DNA from: DATKPC01 sp035524275
GTDB lineage: Bacteria; Pseudomonadota; Gammaproteobacteria; Burkholderiales; Burkholderiaceae_F
Length of the DNA stretch: 7,424 nt
Assembly: GCA_035524275.1 (NCBI GenBank)
Contig: DATKPC010000136.1
Span: 1 to 7,424 of the forward strand
Reading direction: 5' to 3'
The position numbers and the translations under genes are program-made. Each line of letters begins with the position of its first letter. Position 1 is the first letter of the stretch. The notes beneath the pieces were generated by a model that was not told the DNA's origin, did not search any database, and worked only from the letters and a program-made list of their open reading frames with translations. Below, in pieces: positions 5,997 to 7,424 of the stretch.

Positions 5997-7235
5997 TCAG
6001 GGAACCTTGAGCCAGAGCCGGGCGAGGTCGGCGACGCCATCGTTGCCCGTCGCTCCGCGGAAGGCCGGCGGCGCCTTCGCCTTTTGGCCGGCCTGGATGA
6101 AGGCGATGCCCAGGTGCAGCGCGGCGTCGGCAGGGTGCTTCAAGCCGCCCTTCGCGATGCCCTGCTGCATGAGCTTGATGCCCTTGTCGTACTGCCCCAG
6201 CGCGACGTAGCCGAAGCCGATTCGCACCAGCGCCTCGCCTTCCTTCGCATCCGCCGCGGCCGCCTCGCCGGACGCGAGCTCCTTCGGAGCATCGGTCGCG
6301 CGCTGCGTCGCGAGCGCGCGCAGCCGCTTCTGCCGTTCCGCATCGGCGCCCTTGCCGAGCACGCCGCTCGCAAAGCCGTCGTCGAGCACGCGGCGCGCTT
6401 CGCCGGCGAGACCTTCGGTCAAAGCCAGCTCGGCCATCTCGCTCAGCTGCGCCGGGTTGTCGAGCGTCTTCGTGGCCACTTTCAGGCGGTACAGGTCGAG
6501 CTGCAGGCGCGGCGAGAATCCGGGCTTCTCGCCGATGCGCTGCAGGAGGTCGGCCCAGTACTCGCGCTTCGGGTAGTAGGTCACGAGGCGCTCGAGCGCT
6601 GCGGCGTAGCCGTTCGCGTCGTTGCCCAGGTGCGCGTAGCAGTTCGCGAGCAGCTGGAGCTTCTCCTCCGACGGTGCCTGGCCGGCCTTTTCCGCCGCCT
6701 GCACGTCGGCGAGCGTCTCCTTGATCGTGCCGGCGTAGTCGCCCTGCAGGTAGAGCGACTGCACGAGCAGCGTGCGGCTCGCGCCGTCGGCCGGGTTCGC
6801 CTTCAGCGCCCGCGTCGCCCAGTTGATGCAGTTCTTGTAGTCCTTGTTGCGGTAGTAGACGCCCGCCAGGCTGCCCGCGATCCGCGCCTGTTCCGCTTCC
6901 GGGATCTTGCCGGACGCGAAGGCGGCCTCGAACGATTTCGCGGCCAGGTCGGCATCGCCGGCGCCGAGCGCGGCGCTGCCGCGGATCCGGTCGAGCATGA
7001 AACTCTCGTAGGGCGTGCGGTTGCCGACGGCATCGGCTTCGCGCAGCTTGGCGAGCGCGTCCTTGTACCGCTGCGCCTTGATGAGTTCGTTGGCCGCCTG
7101 CAGCGGCTTGCCGATCTCCGGGCGAACCGTTTCCTGTGCCGCCGCGGTCGCGAGCCCAAGCGTTCCGTCGTGCGCCGCGATGACCAGCAGCACGGCCGCC
7201 GCAGCTGCGCGGCGCAGGAGAGGGATGATCCTCAT
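5997..7235 (-). CDS. Secreted TPR-repeat protein, probably associated with a TonB/ExbBD system
   Basis: A 412-residue protein with an N-terminal signal peptide: MRIIPLLRR, then an Ala/Val/Leu core and a likely AAA|QE cleavage after residue 33. It is expected in the periplasm. The mature chain is made of helical repeats. The clearest TPR unit is at about 118-150 (AGVYYRNKDYKNCINWATRA). Others are at 43-70 (LIKAQRYKDALAKLREA), 152-185, 195-222 and 334-366 (GYVALGQYDKGIKLMQQGIA). Residues 315-332 are a low-complexity Ala/Asp/Glu/Lys linker. TPR arrays bind other proteins; no catalytic motif is visible. I recall similar proteins (RPE.GKPLQAA near the mature N-terminus) beside tonB-exbB-exbD genes in betaproteobacteria, and here an exbD-type gene ends 61 bases upstream. 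The start at 7235 has AGGA (7244-7247) at eight bases. A stem-loop follows the stop. Its specific partner is unknown. Confidence 0.88.
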   Translation of the reverse strand: MRIIPLLRRAAAAAVLLVIAAHDGTLGLATAAAQETVRPEIGKPLQAANELIKAQRYKDALAKLREADAVGNRTPYESFMLDRIRGSAALGAGDADLAAKSFEAAFASGKIPEAEQARIAGSLAGVYYRNKDYKNCINWATRALKANPADGASRTLLVQSLYLQGDYAGTIKETLADVQAAEKAGQAPSEEKLQLLANCYAHLGNDANGYAAALERLVTYYPKREYWADLLQRIGEKPGFSPRLQLDLYRLKVATKTLDNPAQLSEMAELALTEGLAGEARRVLDDGFASGVLGKGADAERQKRLRALATQRATDAPKELASGEAAAADAKEGEALVRIGFGYVALGQYDKGIKLMQQGIAKGGLKHPADAALHLGIAFIQAGQKAKAPPAFRGATGNDGVADLARLWLKVP

Positions 7236-7261
7236 CGAGTCGATCCTATCGTTGGAGCGCG

Positions 7262-7287
7262 GCGGGGCGGGCGAGCGCCGACCCCGC
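7262..7287. repeat. GC-rich inverted repeat between exbD-type and TPR genes
   Basis: Arms gcgggg (7262-7267) and ccccgc (7282-7287), with a second inner pair ggcg/cgcc, form an interrupted stem with a 2x2 internal loop and a two-base apex; the innermost pair or two would open in RNA. On the minus strand it starts nine bases after the exbD-type stop and ends 26 bases before the TPR start. It could stabilise or attenuate the message between the two genes. No T-run follows. Confidence 0.5.
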
Positions 7288-7296
7288 GCGGCGCGG

Positions 7297-7424
7297 TCAC
7301 TTGGCGTTGACGAACTGCTCGTTGCCGACGAGGCCGAGCTTCTTGACGCCGAGGCGCTGGGCCGAGGCCATGACGGCGGCCACGTCCTTGTAGGCGACCA
7401 GCTTGTTGGGCCGCAGGTGCACTT
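7297..7424 (-). CDS. exbD: ExbD/TolR-family biopolymer transport protein, C-terminal part
   Basis: Only the last 41 codons are in the window; the gene continues past base 7424. The readable tail is VHLRPNKLVAYKDVAAVMAS followed by AQRLGVKKLGLVGNEQFVNAK. This fits the end of the periplasmic domain of ExbD/TolR proteins, where a strand with 'A/P-x-K-x-V-x-Y' leads to a helix (VM..AQ..G) and a final strand (K.G.VG.E.F). In the family, ExbD works with ExbB as a proton channel that energises TonB. The transmembrane helix with its essential aspartate lies outside the window. ExbD is preferred over TolR because of the neighbouring TPR gene and the conserved VGNEQF ending, but TolR cannot be strictly excluded. 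The tail overlaps nothing, and the next gene starts 61 bases on. Confidence 0.85.
   Translation of the reverse strand, partial: VHLRPNKLVAYKDVAAVMASAQRLGVKKLGLVGNEQFVNAK

Noticed and set aside
3629..6010. Long plus-strand open frame (793 codons) opposite acs
   Set aside because: It lies antisense to the complete, motif-rich acetyl-CoA synthetase. Its product shows only biased Arg/Asp/Leu composition and covers intergenic stem-loops at both ends.
6084..7310. Plus-strand open frame (408 codons) opposite the TPR gene
   Set aside because: It is antisense to the signal-peptide-bearing TPR gene, with arginine-rich composition and no domain.

Overview
The window is a high-GC stretch of bacterial chromosome, most likely from a betaproteobacterium (Burkholderiales/Rhodocyclales-like). 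The assignment rests on the style of the acetyl-CoA synthetase C-terminus, the form of the acetate-type symporter with a long charged insert, and the ExbD-TPR pairing. It is inference from remembered family features, not a database match. Every gene I can support lies on the minus strand, so transcription runs from high to low coordinates.

Layout in the direction of transcription: the C-terminal end of an ExbD/TolR-type proton-channel protein (7297-7424, cut by the window edge). Then a secreted TPR-repeat protein (5997-7235), probably part of the same TonB/ExbB/ExbD energy-transduction locus. A 262-base intergenic region follows, with a stem-loop after the TPR gene and an inverted repeat upstream of the next gene. 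Next is a complete acetyl-CoA synthetase (3752-5734) followed by a strong stem-loop. Then comes a possible promoter and a three-gene group: a small two-helix membrane protein of unknown function (3238-3570), a DUF4212 small symporter subunit (2928-3194) and a large sodium:solute symporter subunit of the VC_2705/ActP-like type (814-2931). The last two overlap by four bases. A consensus -10 box leads into a tRNA-Ser(GGA) gene (644-734). After about 400 bases without a convincing gene, the window ends in the signal peptide and N-terminus of a Leu/Ile/Val-type ABC substrate-binding protein (1-234, cut by the edge).

The central block forms one metabolic unit. The two-subunit symporter would bring in acetate or a similar short monocarboxylate with sodium, and the synthetase would activate it to acetyl-CoA for the TCA/glyoxylate cycles. 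The flanking genes (ExbD/TPR, tRNA, LivK-like protein) belong to other functions.

I see no mobile element, CRISPR array, phage gene or clearly new multi-gene system. The points most worth a second look are an EF-hand-like loop and a roughly 125-residue charged insert in the symporter, the unknown small membrane protein between synthetase and transporter, a set of gene-end stem-loops lacking U-tracts, and an unexplained interval beside the tRNA gene.
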